Below are positions 1 to 11,926 of a stretch of 64,000 nt of DNA, in pieces. The notes below the pieces were generated by a model. That model saw nothing but the letters and a program-made list of their open reading frames with translations, made no database searches and was not told the DNA's origin. This stretch comes from Cryptomeria japonica (taxonomy: Eukaryota; Streptophyta; Pinopsida; Cupressales; Cupressaceae), in NCBI RefSeq assembly GCF_030272615.1, contig NC_081414.1:313073664-313137663 (forward strand), written 5' to 3'. How positions within the stretch are numbered: position 1 is the first letter of the stretch; each line of letters opens with the position of its first letter. The translations under genes and the position numbers were made by a program.

Positions 1-460
1 GGGTTTTTAAATATTTTTTGTCCTTGAAAAAAAATCATGGGAGGGTTTATGATTTTTTCCTCAAAAATTGTACTTTGCTGCAATCTGTTTTTAGTCGCAC
101 CTGGAGTTGTTGTGCGAACATCTGCACTAGTCTCTTATTTGCAGTCTATTTTCGGGCATCTTGCTCATCTGCAATAGTTTGGAGGGTTTGCCGATTTTTT
201 CCTCAAAATTGTGACAGCTGTTCTTGGTGTGTCTCTGGTTACAGGGAGGGACAGTTCTCCAACATCAGGTTGGACGGTTGGTGTTGTTTTGGGTATCTCC
301 AGAAGTTCTGCAGTTTCTGGGAGGGTTGGTGGCAGACTCATCTCAAGTGGCAGAGTCAGTGGCAGGCTCTTGTCTTCTATTGCAGTGTGTTTTGAGAAGA
401 AGGGGGCAACCTTCTCTGTTATTTCTCTTGGTAATTAGAACAATGACCATTAAGGGAGGG
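1..460 (+). mobile_element. 3' internal tail of an older Copia-like element (element A)
   Basis: This stretch runs directly into a polypurine tract (taagggaggg, 451-460) and an LTR start at 461, so it is read as the internal 3' end of an element that begins outside the window. One frame ends in TIKGGY just before the LTR, like the end of the neighbouring Copia polyprotein. No reverse transcriptase or RNase H motif is visible upstream, so the element may be non-autonomous or decayed. A short segment (gattttttcctcaaaattgt) occurs twice, near 50 and near 190. Assignment rests on context rather than on a protein domain. Confidence 0.5.
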
Positions 461-492
461 TATTAGAATAATATCTTTCTCTTTGTGTTATT
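461..492 (+). repeat. Left part of element A LTR, split by a later insertion
   Basis: Begins TATTAGAATA right after a polypurine tract, as the inserted Copia LTR does. It is cut at TTATT (488-492), the target duplication of the inserted element, and continues at 5763. Confidence 0.65.
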
Positions 493-698
493 TATTAGAA
501 TATTAAAATAATGTTAATTTTAGTATTAATGCTCAATAGTGTATATTCTATTTTAGTAAGATCTTCTACGATCTTCTCAGCAGTTTCTTATTAGAAACTT
601 TCTATTCTTGTAAATATTCTTGTATTATTTATGAGTGACTTGCTCATTCTGTAATTAATCAATTCTTTGAAATCCATTGCGTGTCTCGCACTGTTTTA
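493..698 (+). repeat. 5' LTR of Copia element B
   Basis: 206 bp, starting TATTAGAATATT and ending CACTGTTTTA. It matches 5554-5757 apart from a 2-bp length difference and a few substitutions. The ends do not have the usual TG...CA, but the TTATT duplication fixes the boundaries. Confidence 0.93.
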
Positions 699-710
699 TG
701 GTATCAGAGC
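699..710 (+). promoter_or_regulatory. Primer binding site of element B
   Basis: TGGTATCAGAGC directly after the LTR matches the complement of the 3' end of initiator methionine tRNA, the usual primer of plant Copia elements. Confidence 0.92.
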
Positions 711-1483
711 TATAGGTGAATTTTTTTTGAAATTTTTCTTTTTTGAAAATTTTCGAAATTATTCTCGTTCATCCTATAAGGGCTTTCGTCTGCAAAAATC
801 GCGATTTGTATTCACGGGTCTGTTCTGAGGATTTTTTTCCTCTACCCGCATTTGTTTGCTACCTTAGAAAACGCGATTTTTCGTGTCCGTTTTTCTGGGT
901 CTGTGCTTTTTGCGCTTGTTCTCGGCTCTCATACAGCCCGTGCGATTTTATTCCTTTTTCTGGAGGTTTTCATGCGATTCTTGTTCACGTTTACTAAATC
1001 TGCGATGCGGTTTTCGTGTTTTTTGATTGCGGATTTCAAAATTTTTTGGCGGCTCTGCTATTTTTTTTTCACGACCTAGGGTTTCTGGTTTTCGGCTAGG
1101 GTTTATACCCTTTATTTCAAGTCGGAATTTTTTTTCAATTACAGATTCCTTCTGGGTTTTTTGAGCTCTCAACTGGGTCGTCGTCAGAATTTTCTGGGTG
1201 CCTCGATTTTTGAGCCTGCGGATTCACATTCAGGTAGCATATTCTTGGTGGGTTTTACGAATCCTAATCTGGGTAGTTGTCCGATTTTTATGGGTGCATC
1301 CTTTTCCGTGCCTCAATTTTCAAGCCAGTGGATTTGAATTTGGTTTTCAGATTCCTTTTGGGTTTCCTCAGCTTTCAGGCACCTGTCAGTTTTTTTTGGA
1401 TCAGCCGGGACTTATCTTGAAATCCGTGCCTGTTGTAGTTGTATTTGTCTCTTGTCATTTTCCGTGCCTTGGGAAACGTGCAA
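711..1483 (+). other. Untranslated leader of element B
   Basis: About 770 bp between the PBS and the gag start, rich in T-runs. No conserved protein is seen; open frames here are short and look accidental. Confidence 0.75.
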
Positions 1484-4400
1484 ATGGCTTCTCTAACCAA
1501 CCTGATGTTAGAAGGTAGTCAACGCTTTAATGGCAACAATTACAACATCTGGAAACAGTGTATGTTGACCATTTTCGAATATAGGCGTCTTGACTAGCTT
1601 GTTTTGGGAAAAGAGCTCAGTCCTGGTACACCTGGTGCAGATCAAGATAAGTTTGATGAACGCAATCGGGAGGCAGTTATGCTTCTCAAACTCTCCGTGA
1701 CTGATGATCAGTTACCACAAATTCCTTCCGGCAAGACAGCTTTCAACATTTGGAAGCATCTGAAGGAATTGCATGAGACATCCAACAAGAGCTGAGCATT
1801 CTTTCTGAAGAATCACTTGTTCTCCATTATGATGGACGAATGCATGTCCTTACAGGAACACCTCACGAGGATTAAGGACATTCGAGATGAGCTCGAAGCT
1901 ATTGGTCGGACTATGGAGGAAGAAGACATGGTAGTAATCACTCTGAAAAGTCTTCTATGAACACTTCATTGAGACCCTCAATATTACTTCAACTAATGTT
2001 GACTTGAAGTTTTCAGAATTGTGCACCAAACTTCTACAGCAGGATCGCTGGAAACAACAGTTTGGTAGTGGTACTACGTCAACCTCCTCGGAAAATGCCT
2101 TCACAGCCCAATCCTTTCACAAGGATAAAGGCAAATTTCAGTCCTCTCAGTCTTTTCAGCAGAAAGGCTCTTCTCAGACACATGATGGTGCTAAGAAGAA
2201 GAATGTGCAGTGCAATTATTGTCACAAGTACGGCCATATGAAGAAAGATTGCCGTCAGAGGCTCGCTTCTGAACAAAAGAAGTAGTGAGGGTCACACCAG
2301 AAGGCGCATGTTGCTGAACATTCCGAGCAGAAGGAGTCTGCCTTTTATGCCTTTATGGCTAAGAGGTCTTCAGATCATGCCAGGTCTTTTGCTTGGTACA
2401 TCGACTTTGGTGCGTCACGTCACTTTTCTCATCGGCGTGACTGGTTTACAGACTTCTCATCTTTCAGTGATTCCGTTGTATTTGGCGGAGGTGAGGAGTA
2501 TACAGTTGTTGGCAGAGGCACTGTTCAGATACAGTCTGGTGGCAGGAATCTCATCTTCTTGAATGTGTACTATGTTCCTGGTATGGAACTTAATCTGCTC
2601 TCTGTCAGTCAGATTATGAGGAATTCTCCTCAGCTAGATGTGGTGTTCAGTGCTCACAAGTGTTCCATCATTGATCGGGAGACTCGTCTTACTGTTGCTG
2701 TTGGTCTAGAGGATCATGGCCTATACAGGCTTCTTGACACTGGTGATTCTCCTGAAGTGGCTCTGGCAGCTCGTGTTTCTCCTCTTAGCACTTTGTGGCA
2801 TTAGAGATATGGACATCTCAACATTCAGTATCTCTCTCAGCTATCTCGGGAGGGACTTGTTTCAGGGTTACCTGATATTCAGACTCAGCATCTTGGAGTA
2901 TGTGGCGCCTGTCAAGCTAGCAAACAGCATCGGACTTCATTCACACATGGAAAGTCTTGGTGCGCATCTAAGGTACTTCAATTACTTCATGCTGATATTT
3001 GTGGTCCTATGATTACATCTTCTGTTACTGGTTGCAAATACTTTTTGCTTATTGTAGATGATTTTAGTAGAAAGATGTGGTTGTACTTTCTTAAACACAA
3101 ATCAGATGTATTTAGTATCTTTCAAAAGTTTAAGTCCTTCATTGAAAAAGAGTCTGGATGTAGCATCATTACTCTTAGGACAGATAACGGGGGGGAAATT
3201 TTGTTCTTCTGCATTCTCCAACTTCTGTGATACCCATGGCATCAAACGCCAATTGACTACACCCTACACTCCTCAGCAAAACAGTGTTGTCGAGCGTCGC
3301 AATCGTACGGTTGTTGAGATGGCTCGCTCTATGTTACAACACAGGAGTGTTCCGAATAAGTATTGGGCTGAAGCAGTGTTTACTGCTGTCTACCTCCTTA
3401 ACCGTTCCCCTACTCAGGCTGTTAAGGGGAAGACTCTAGAAGAGGTTTGGTCTGGTCGGAAGCCTAAGATCGGCCACCTAAAGGTTTTTGGCTCTGTTGC
3501 CTATGTTTGGATTCCAGATGCTAAGCGCTCCAAGTTGGATTCCAAAAGTCAGAAACTCATGATGACAGGATACAGTGATCACCATAAGGCCTACAGACTG
3601 ATAGATATAGACACTAAACGTCTTATTTTCAGTCGTGATGTTGTATTTGATGAAGACAGAGGATTCTTTCAGTCCCCTTCTTCTGAGTAGTGTTCTGAGG
3701 ATCAGCCTCACAGTGTTCTTCTTCCCTTAGGTTCGCCTGATGGGAGGGATGATGCAGAATCTATTTTCGATGATGCACTACCTGAGTTCCCTCCGGAGAA
3801 TAATCCTCCTGCTGCTGCTCATGTTCTTGATCCTGAGCCTCTTCCAGCTCCTCCAGATGTTAGCACTTCTACTCTCCGGCCTAAATGGTGGGCCAAGACC
3901 ATTGGTGACCTCAGGGATATTGAGCTCATTGAGGGTAGAACCTCCCGTAATAAGAGCAAACAACAGCATACAGTCAATTTTGCTCTCATGGCTAACATAC
4001 ACAGTGTTTTTGAGCCTCAGACATATTCAGAGGCTAAAGGTATACCTGAGTGGGAACAGGCTATGGAAGCTGAGTTCCAGAGTCTTCAGAAGAATCACAC
4101 TTGGTCCCTTTCTGATCTTCCTTCAGGGAAGAAGCCCATTAGCTGCAAATGGGTGTACAAAGTAAAATACAAAGCTGATGGAATCCTAGACAAGTATAAG
4201 GCTCGTCTTGTTGCTCGTGGGTTCTCACAGAAAGAAGGCATTGACTATGAGGAGACTTTTGCTCCTACAGCCAAAATGAGTACTATACGGCTCGTTCTTG
4301 CCTTGGCAGCCCAATTCAGTTGGAAAGTCCATCAGATGGACGTCAAGAGTGCCTTTTTGAATGGTGACTTACAGAAAAAAGTCTACATGACGCAACCCCC

Positions 4401-5559
4401 AGGATTCAAGGTTGCTGGTCAAGAACAAAAGGTCTGTAGACTAGTCAAAGCACTCTATGGTCTAAAACAAGCTCCTCGGGCTTGGTACATGAAAATTGAT
4501 AAGTACTTGACAGATCATGGTTTTCAGCGGAGTCCATCTAATGCAAACCTATATATCAAGCATACTAGTAATGATGTTCTATTTGTGGTTGTCTATGTGG
4601 ATGACTTAATCATTACTGGCAGTTCAACACATTTGATCACTGGGATCAAACAGGATTTGTGCCGCACCTTTGATATGACAGATTTGGGACTTCTTCATTA
4701 CTGCTTAGGAGTTGAAGTTTGGCAGACTGAGAACAGTATCTTTCTCTCTCAGTCCAAGTATGCCAGAAGTCTCGTGGACAGGTTCAGAATGCAGGATTGC
4801 AAACCTGCCTCTACTCCTATGGAACCCGGGCTCAAACTTTCAGCTCAGTCATCTTCACCAGTTGTGGATGAATCTTTGTTCAGGCAACTAGTGGGCAGTC
4901 TCATCTATCTTACTGCCACTAGACCTGACATCAGTTTTGCAGTGAGCTACATTTCACGCTTCATGACAGCTCCCAAGGCTGATCATTGGATAGCAGCGAA
5001 GCGTGTGCTGCGTTATGTGAGTGGCACTCCTGATTATGGACTTCTGTACACTCGGAGTTTTGATCCTACACTCAGTGGCTACACAGATTCTGACTAGGCA
5101 GGTTCGGTTGATGACCGTAAATCTACAGCAGGGTATGTGTTTAGTTTGGGATCTAGTGCTGTCACATGGACCAGTAAGAAGCAGCAGGCAGTGGCTCTCT
5201 CCTCGACAGAAGCAGAGTATCGGGGAGTAGTTAAGGCAGCTTGTGAGGCGGTTTGGCTTCAACGAATGCTTGCGGATATGCATGTCTCCCAGGCAGGTCC
5301 AACTCCCTTGTTCTGTGATAATCAGGGAGTGCTCAAACTTGCCAAGAATCCAGTCTTCCATGAAAGAACCAAGCATGTGGAAACTCATTGTCACTATATT
5401 CGACAGCTGGTTGAAGACGGATCTATCTAGTTGCTGTATGTTCCTACCTCGGAGCAGCCAGTAGACATCTTCACCAAGCCCCTTGGTCTTGATAAATTTG
5501 TAAAATTCAGGGGGTCTATAGGTGTAGTTAATAGATTGAGCATCAAGGGAGGGTATTAG
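1484..5559 (+). pseudogene. Copia gag-pol polyprotein, interrupted
   Basis: Starts at ATG 1484 (MASLTNLMLEG). Gag carries a CX2CX4HX4C zinc knuckle (about 2210-2255). Protease has DFGASRH in place of the usual D-S/T-G-A (about 2400). Integrase shows the H...CGAC zinc region (about 2800-2920), the core aspartates and a GIKRQ...TPQQN block near 3240-3290. Reverse transcriptase has YVDD at 4594-4605, and RNase H runs about 5100-5430. The frame ends in TAT TAG within the 3' LTR. In-frame stops lie at 1595, 1793, 2283, 2286, 2802, 3688, 5095 and 5428. Frameshifts lie near 1958 and near 3198 (an extra A after a G/A run). From 3200 to the end the frame is otherwise continuous. Confidence 0.95.
5545..5553 (+). 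promoter_or_regulatory. Polypurine tract of element B
   Basis: AAGGGAGGG immediately before the 3' LTR; plus-strand primer site. The same tract precedes element A's LTR. Confidence 0.9.
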
Positions 5560-5757
5560 AATATTAAAATAATGTTAATTTTAGTATTAATGCTCAATAG
5601 TGTATATTCTATTTTAGTAAGATCTTCTACGATCTTCTCAGCAGTTTCTTATTAGAAACTTGCTATTCTTGTAAATATTCTTGTATTATTTATGAGCGTC
5701 TCTCATTCTGTAATTAATCAATTCTTTAAAATCCATTGCGTGTCTCGCACTGTTTTA
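5554..5757 (+). repeat. 3' LTR of Copia element B
   Basis: 204 bp, near-identical to 493-698, followed by the TTATT target duplication. Confidence 0.93.
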
Positions 5758-5762
5758 TTATT

Positions 5763-5917
5763 AATGGTCATTTAAGTTGTTTCTAATTTCGCCTCTAGTT
5801 AACAATTGTTTCTTTTAGAAACATCGTCTTTGTAACTCTATTTAAAGGAGCTTTGTCTCCTTGATTAATTGAACAACATTGATTCTTTGAAATCCATATG
5901 CTTTTGCATCTGTATTA
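5763..5917 (+). repeat. Right part of element A LTR
   Basis: Continues the LTR begun at 461. It shares with element B's LTR the segment gattctttgaaatccat and a CTGTNTTA-type end, and contains a TATTTAAAGG TATA-like box (about 5839). The right boundary is inferred from similarity to element B, since element A's other end is outside the window. Confidence 0.6.
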
Positions 5918-6892
5918 TCCCAAGTCCTATAGAGATAAAGGAATTGCTGCTGCGAATGACTGCTAAAATATTACATATTATTTTGGGATGTTTCTTAAGA
6001 ACTAAAGATGTCTGGAAGTGGGTACACAATTAGATATTCAAGACGAGTGCTTAGTTAGGAATTTCTCTTCTGGGAATAGGCTTTAAATGTGCTTCTCTGT
6101 GGTCAGCAATTATCTTTAGCCATGTGAGCTGCGACTTAACCCTTCGTCCTAAATATATGCTTCTGGTATCAAATACATATAATTTAGAGGGTATGCACTA
6201 TGCAACTTACAAGATTTATATTGTTTGTGATACAAACAAGCCATTAGGGACATGCTCTATGCCATCAAATCTCTCTTAGAAATTATCCAAAGCATAGTTA
6301 GTCGTCAAAACAAAGTGATTAAGCCTCTTCTTCCACAGCATTCATTCATATATTGATATACCTTACCTTTGAATTCTGTTGCACATGATGTCCAATCACA
6401 ATTCTCACCATATGGAGTTAATGACAGCCACTTCAAGATGAAAAATCCAATCTGTTAAAATTCAATTTAGTAAATACGGCAGACATCACTACTCATTTAT
6501 TGGATGGGTGATGGACTCTGTAAATAGATGTGCATTATTTTTCAATACACTTGTACTGGTTAGAAAGTTCTACATGGTAAATCCTAACTATGATACACTT
6601 AGACAAACCTATTGAAATCAACTAATATAGATTTTATGCGACAACAGTGATTTCAAGTGAGATATTTTAGCACTTGTTATGTTGCCTTCTGATTTAAAAT
6701 ATGTTAGTGACGAAGAAAGAAATGGAGAGAGCTTTGAACTTAAAGAAATTTAGCTTAGTGCAATCTAATTATTCATGTACCATTTCCTTCTTTTCTTGTT
6801 TCTGTAATTGTTCATGTTTGACAAAGTCAGTTATTCTGTTAAATACGTGCATACAAAAGTCTTCAGCTATGCTAATAACGTGTACTATGTAG
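5918..6892 (+). other. Non-coding stretch, probably PMK intron
   Basis: No domain or long open frame is recognised. It lies directly upstream of the PMK exon at 6893 and ends in an AG acceptor (6891-6892), so it is most simply the 3' part of an intron that also hosts the Copia nest. Confidence 0.5.
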
Positions 6893-7659
6893 TGGATGGA
6901 TCATCACAAGGATGATTTTAGTCATCATGCAACTGTCAAAGCTTTGTTGGGAGCACGACAAGCTATGCTGGAGGTTAGAAATCTTTTGAGGCACATTGGA
7001 GAAGCTGCAGGAGTTCCAGTAAGTACCTATTTTCTGTTTCATTTACTGCAAAGATAAAAATCACCTTTTGAAACAATCCGTTCCTTTTTATTATCTTTTT
7101 GATCTCATGTAAAGACAACCTATCTTACCTTCTCATTATTAGTAGGATAACTCATAATACTGGAGATGTCTAATGTACAATTGTTCTTCATTATGTGTTT
7201 TATCTTCTTGTAAATTAGAAGTACAAGTCATAAGACTGGAGATATCTAAAATCTATAGCATAATTATTTGTCACAAAAAAAAATTGTTGTCTGAGGTTAA
7301 GGTAATGTAGTTATTGCTATCTTCCATCCACATAATCTACAAATGTATTCATCTTAAAGTTTGTGTTTTGTTTGAACTTTCTATGACAGATTGAACCTGA
7401 ATCACAGACTTGTATGCTAGATAGTACGATGAGTATGGAAGGTGTGCTTTTGGCTGGAGTTCCTGGTGCTGGAGGTTTTGATGCAATATTTGCAATAACG
7501 CTTGGAACCACTTCCAGAGATCATGTTGCACATCACTGGAGTACTAATGGTGTGCTTCCACTCTTGGTAACAGAAGATCCAAGGGGTGTTACTTTGGAGG
7601 ATGGTGACCCTAGAGAGAGAGAAATTGCTAATGGGATTCATTCAATAAATCTTAAGTGA
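6893..7659 (+). CDS. PMK: Phosphomevalonate kinase, last two exons
   Basis: PMK phosphorylates mevalonate 5-phosphate to the diphosphate in the cytosolic mevalonate pathway to isoprenoids. Exon 6893-7018 reads ATVKALLGARQAML...IGEAAGVP and ends at a gtaagt donor. Intron 7019-7389 ends in acag. The last exon, 7390-7659, reads IEPESQT, then MEGVLLAGVPGAGGFDA and ends in TGA. The glycine-rich GVPGAGGFDA block is the C-terminal signature of GHMP-family phosphomevalonate kinases. The frame is open across both exons and the junction keeps phase. The N-terminal exons, including the ATP-binding loop, are not in the window; they may lie upstream beyond the Copia nest. Either this is the 3' end of a live gene with a very long intron or a truncated copy; the clean splice sites favour the former. 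Confidence 0.85.
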
Positions 7660-9925
7660 ATGAATATACCAAGATATGGCAACAGTCCCTCATTTTCACC
7701 CTTTTCAACTTTTGCAAGTGAGTTATGGTTGGATCACATTCATGCCATCATTTAGGTATTAGCCCATAGATGAAGAGAAATTTTTAGTTTACTTCTTATC
7801 TGGCCAAATCTTTCTGTATTGGTTGAAAGAAACAAATACATGGAGCTAAGCGAGACAGATTCCTCTATATTGATTGTGAACTGACGATGATAGTGCTGGC
7901 TAAAGGCTGCAACCAGTCCTCCCTACATAGGTATCTCCATTTGGAGATTCTTGGGAGCTGTGAGTCAATCTTGACACTGTGCCTATAGAATCAGGTTTCT
8001 TTAATTGTCAATGACACATGCTCAACAAAATCTTGTAATTTTATCCACATGAATTTGCTATATTATTAGAAATTGAAAATTTGGCAGTAAAAGTTCAATA
8101 CCTTATCTGAACAAGCAATGCCATGCTTCTGTTTCTTAACGATGGATGTAATTGTCATGTGGATTTCTGCAGGGAATTCACCATAAAGCTTTTGTCTACA
8201 TCAAAGAAGGAGATGTTGTATTGATGAATAATTCAAATATGTTTTCCATGTGTATTTTGTCTTTTCTTCTGAAATGTGAACTAGAAATGCATTGGCCATA
8301 ATGAGAAGCTCATTGGCAGTAGTGAGAAGCTCTGTTCCTTTGGCATTATTTTAATATCATTGTCTTAAGAGAATCCACGCAGCACTATTCTTATCCCCTA
8401 TCTGGAGATGGTAAGCAAGTCCTATATTAATTTTGATTGCTGGTCTTTATGATCTCTAGACTCGAGGAAGTGGTTTAATTTATGAACTGTGTACATCACT
8501 CGTATTCTTCTTAATATAATAAAGAAGAATTCTAAGTGAAGTTTTAGCTCCCGATATCTAGAAATTTTGTTCTCAGCAAATATGCATTGTTGTTTCTCTC
8601 CCTCATAATTAATGTTGTTAGGGGCAATTTTGCTTTCTGTATCAGATTTTGAATTCCTTCTCCCCTATCCTATATTTCTTTCATCGTCACTCTTCTTCTG
8701 TTAGGAGGTATACCATTTCATGACATTCTGTACCATGCTATCAAGCAAACAGTGCGTTTTTCCAGTTATGTCCTCTGACATTCATCTTCAACTGTGTTGT
8801 ATGTTAAGAGTCCTCATGTCTTTGTTATCTGTAATTCCATCTTGATCTTGATCTCTACATTTTTATTTGGCCGTGCCACAGAATTTATCCCCTAGGAGAG
8901 CATATGTATTCCTGTAGCCTTCTTGCATGTTATTGATAACAAATTTTTGTCTTGTATGCTGAAGAGAGTTTGCGAAACTGCTAACTAAAATCAGTTCTTT
9001 TAGAAATTTTTAAAACAAAAATAAGGAAAGTTTCTATTGATCTGTGATTAGGATGCATATTTTTTTACAAATTTTATGATATGAATCTTGACTGCTTAAA
9101 TATGATACTACTAAATTACGTTTGCCATCCTCTAAGAACTTGCTAAAAAAACATGTGTCTTTGAAATTGTGATGCTTCAATGTTAGAAATTGATGCAGTT
9201 GCATAACATGTACAATTAGAACTGAAGCATAAAAGAAAAGGGGTTTCAAGACATGAATATACCCTCAAGAAATCCAATGTGGGAAAATTCCAGAAGAGCA
9301 GAGTTGTACCTTCTCATTTCCACTATTCTCATGCAAGATTTACAAGCCAGCTGTTTCCATGAATATTGTTGTACTTTTTCAACTGCGTTCACTTTTCCTT
9401 GCCTTGGAACTTGTTTAGACAATTTAGCTCACTACCCTACTTAGTTATACATACGTTCTACAACTCTACGATTGAAACATACATGATTCAAAGGGATTCA
9501 CAAAGTTTGAGAAAATAAATTATGTAATGATCCAAACACCGAAACACTTGAAAAGATGGAAGAAAAATATTTAATTTTTCATGGGAGTGCTTGACTGATA
9601 TTTAATCTTATATTCAGCCTGTATTATTAATTGTTCAAATGTTGTGGACTACAGGTCTCTGGATCACCTTTGGGATTTCCTTCATCTGTCTTCTCACTGC
9701 ACTACATTTGCATCCATGTCTTCCAAAAGTTGTCTTATAGTGAGTTTGGGCATGTTTAGTTACTTTGTTAGCCATAAACCTTGAAGTCAGTTACATGAAT
9801 TAAAAGTGAACCATGATCCATTGGGATCACAGCTATCCATTTGAGAGGGCTCACGTAACCAAAGGCTTGAGGACTTAAATGATGAGGGAAAAATCCCCCA
9901 ACTTTTCTTTGGAATATCCTTTGGC
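7660..9925 (+). other. Intergenic stretch, nothing recognised
   Basis: AT-rich sequence downstream of the PMK stop. No domain, LTR pair or RNA gene was recognised; open frames are short and unconvincing. The first few hundred bases probably hold the PMK 3' UTR. Confidence 0.6.
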
Positions 9926-10096
9926 TTTACTTGGCAACTGACCCTTCAATGCCACTCAACTTCCCTACCCTCCCTTTGATGTACTCAGCTTTACCATTGA
10001 GCCACTCTTTGCTTAAGTAAAACCACATCACGTCTCCAACTTGGAACTTGTGCTCCTCTCTGTGCTGATCATGCTTGGGTTTGTACTTAGCTCGCG
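9926..10096 (-). pseudogene. Ty3/Gypsy integrase C-terminal remnant
   Basis: Read on the minus strand from 10096 the frame gives RAKYKPKHDQHREEHKFQVG, then DVMWFYLSKEWLNGKAEY. This fits the stretch after the integrase core of plant Gypsy elements (Y..RHD..R....F.VGD.VW..L.KE). The reading degrades at the left end and stops near 9930. No LTRs are linked to it. Confidence 0.7.
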
Positions 10097-10729
10097 TCTG
10101 CTTTCAATCCTCTCACTTGAAGATGAATTTGGGTTAAATTATTAATGAATTATCATCTTTGAATATTTATCATAGCTGTCCCATCACAACATCAAATATG
10201 TTAAGAGGAAAGTTAAACAAAAAAAGACTTTGGATATTGAATAATATGCTAAATTCTCATTCTAAGCATTTGGTTGTTGTATAATACATCCTCTCAAGAG
10301 AAATTCTAGTGTTCTATCGACCACTTTTGTGTATGAGAAGTGGTTGACCCATCTTTGAGTCTGTTATCTCCTATAATGTGCTCCAAAATTCGTTGAAGAA
10401 TCTTGATTTCTATACAAAATCATGGAGCAAAGCAAGCCAAAGTGGACTCAAACATTAATAAATGTTTTTTTAGCATCATTGCCCTTTAAAGCCTTCTTGA
10501 ATGAAACGATTGTACGCATTTTGTTTTCAATCAATCATGTACTTCCCTTAACACTTCCCTTAACATGGAAGAAGCTAGTTCCAAATCCATGGAAGTACCT
10601 TGCCATTATTTGGATGAAATACTCAGCTTACTTGTACTTAACAAAGTATTGTAGCCAAAAGATATAGTTTTACAAATGTGCCGAGGCCTTTGTCACATGT
10701 AATCACTATTGATTTATTAAGTATAAACC
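10097..10729 (+). other. Intergenic, nothing recognised
   Basis: No supported gene. An 81-codon frame at 10422-10667 has no recognisable domain. Confidence 0.55.
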
Positions 10730-11921
10730 TGTAATGTCCCCTTTTGGGATTTACCTTAATTTTAGCCCTGAAACAAGATTTTTACTTAAGATGAGAGTTT
10801 ATAATATATTAATGATATAATTTTTTCAAAACTGTTCATATCTTTCATTAAAATATTAAACTTAAAACTCTAGAAATAGTTCGAAGAATAGAACTTATCT
10901 CGATATGATCATAAATATAGTAATATCTCTCCCCAAAATCTGATCATAAATGTGGCTATGTCTTCCTCCAATTTCTGCTCTATAGCAATGTATCATATAT
11001 TCTTCCCTCCATAATATTAACACTTTTAACACTTTTATGTATGTTGATATAAATCTGAATTACATTTCATATTTTTATTTAATGTTTATTCTTCACATAT
11101 TTCCCTACTACGCCTTTGAAACTGATATAATTCTGGTCACTAGTGGGATACCAAGATATCACCATCTCGTCCTTATAATCTTTCGTATACACTTCAGAAT
11201 TAATCTTCTATATATTGCATTCACTCCCGTATCTATCTCCTTTGAAGTTATTCTGAGTGCCTTCTTATATATTGTAATTGGAATGATAAGTTGTGGCAAA
11301 AGACATGACTCATGCCTATTCGTTATTACCACCTAATCGCATCATTTGATGATAAGTATTGATTTAGACTTTCATAATCGGTGTCTCTCTTAATTATAAT
11401 TGGTGATAGATTTATGAATGTTAATCATTAGCGGAGGCTCAGTTTGATGATCGTCTTCTACTTCTTCAAATGGGTACCGCTCAACAGGGCTACAACTTCG
11501 TATGGTTTTCTTCATTTATCAACCCTTAGATACTATTATCCCGATGATTAAATTCTTGGCCAGTCGCTGTCTTTTAATTAATGGATATTTCCATTGATCG
11601 AGATAATATTATTAATGCCGTCGCTTGGTAATTATCTTTCTCTTTTGATTTGTCTTCCTTCATATGATTATCGATATTGGTCCCACGCTTACTATCCTTT
11701 TACCATTCATTGGTCTCCTCACTCTTGTTGATCCGTATCGCATTTCTCCATTAATATACCTTCTTGATCGCCTCCTCAGCATAATCGATATCCAGGGGAT
11801 GCTTGCAAGTCTTTATGATTTTGGTCTTATTTGATCAGGATCATATATCCGTTTTCCCTTATTCACATAATACAAGGAGCTTTCTCACTATACTGGACAA
11901 AGTCTTGTGTGGGACATCACA
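10730..11921 (+). repeat. Solo LTR (1192 bp) with AAACC target duplications
   Basis: Begins TGTAATGTCCC (10730-10740) and ends GGGACATCACA (11911-11921), inverted termini with one mismatch. It is flanked on both sides by AAACC (10725-10729 and 11922-11926). No PBS or internal region adjoins it, so it is a solo LTR left by recombination between two LTRs. Strand is arbitrary: with inverted termini and no internal domain I could not fix orientation. The start type is common in Gypsy-type elements of plants. Confidence 0.9.
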
Positions 11922-11926
11922 AAACC

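Larger units (their letters stand above)
493..5757 (+). mobile_element. Ty1/Copia LTR retrotransposon (element B), complete structure, coding decayed
   Basis: The two LTRs (493-698 and 5554-5757) differ at only a handful of positions by eye. A PBS follows the 5' LTR, a polypurine tract precedes the 3' LTR, and a 5-bp TTATT duplication flanks both ends (488-492 and 5758-5762). Domain order is gag, protease, integrase, reverse transcriptase, RNase H, which defines Ty1/Copia. The element sits inside an LTR of element A. Eight in-frame stops and two frameshifts make it non-functional, although LTR similarity says insertion was fairly recent on a conifer time scale. Confidence 0.95.

Noticed and set aside
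10422-10667. 81-codon frame as a host gene
   Set aside because: No recognisable domain, no splice context, and within repeat-derived sequence.
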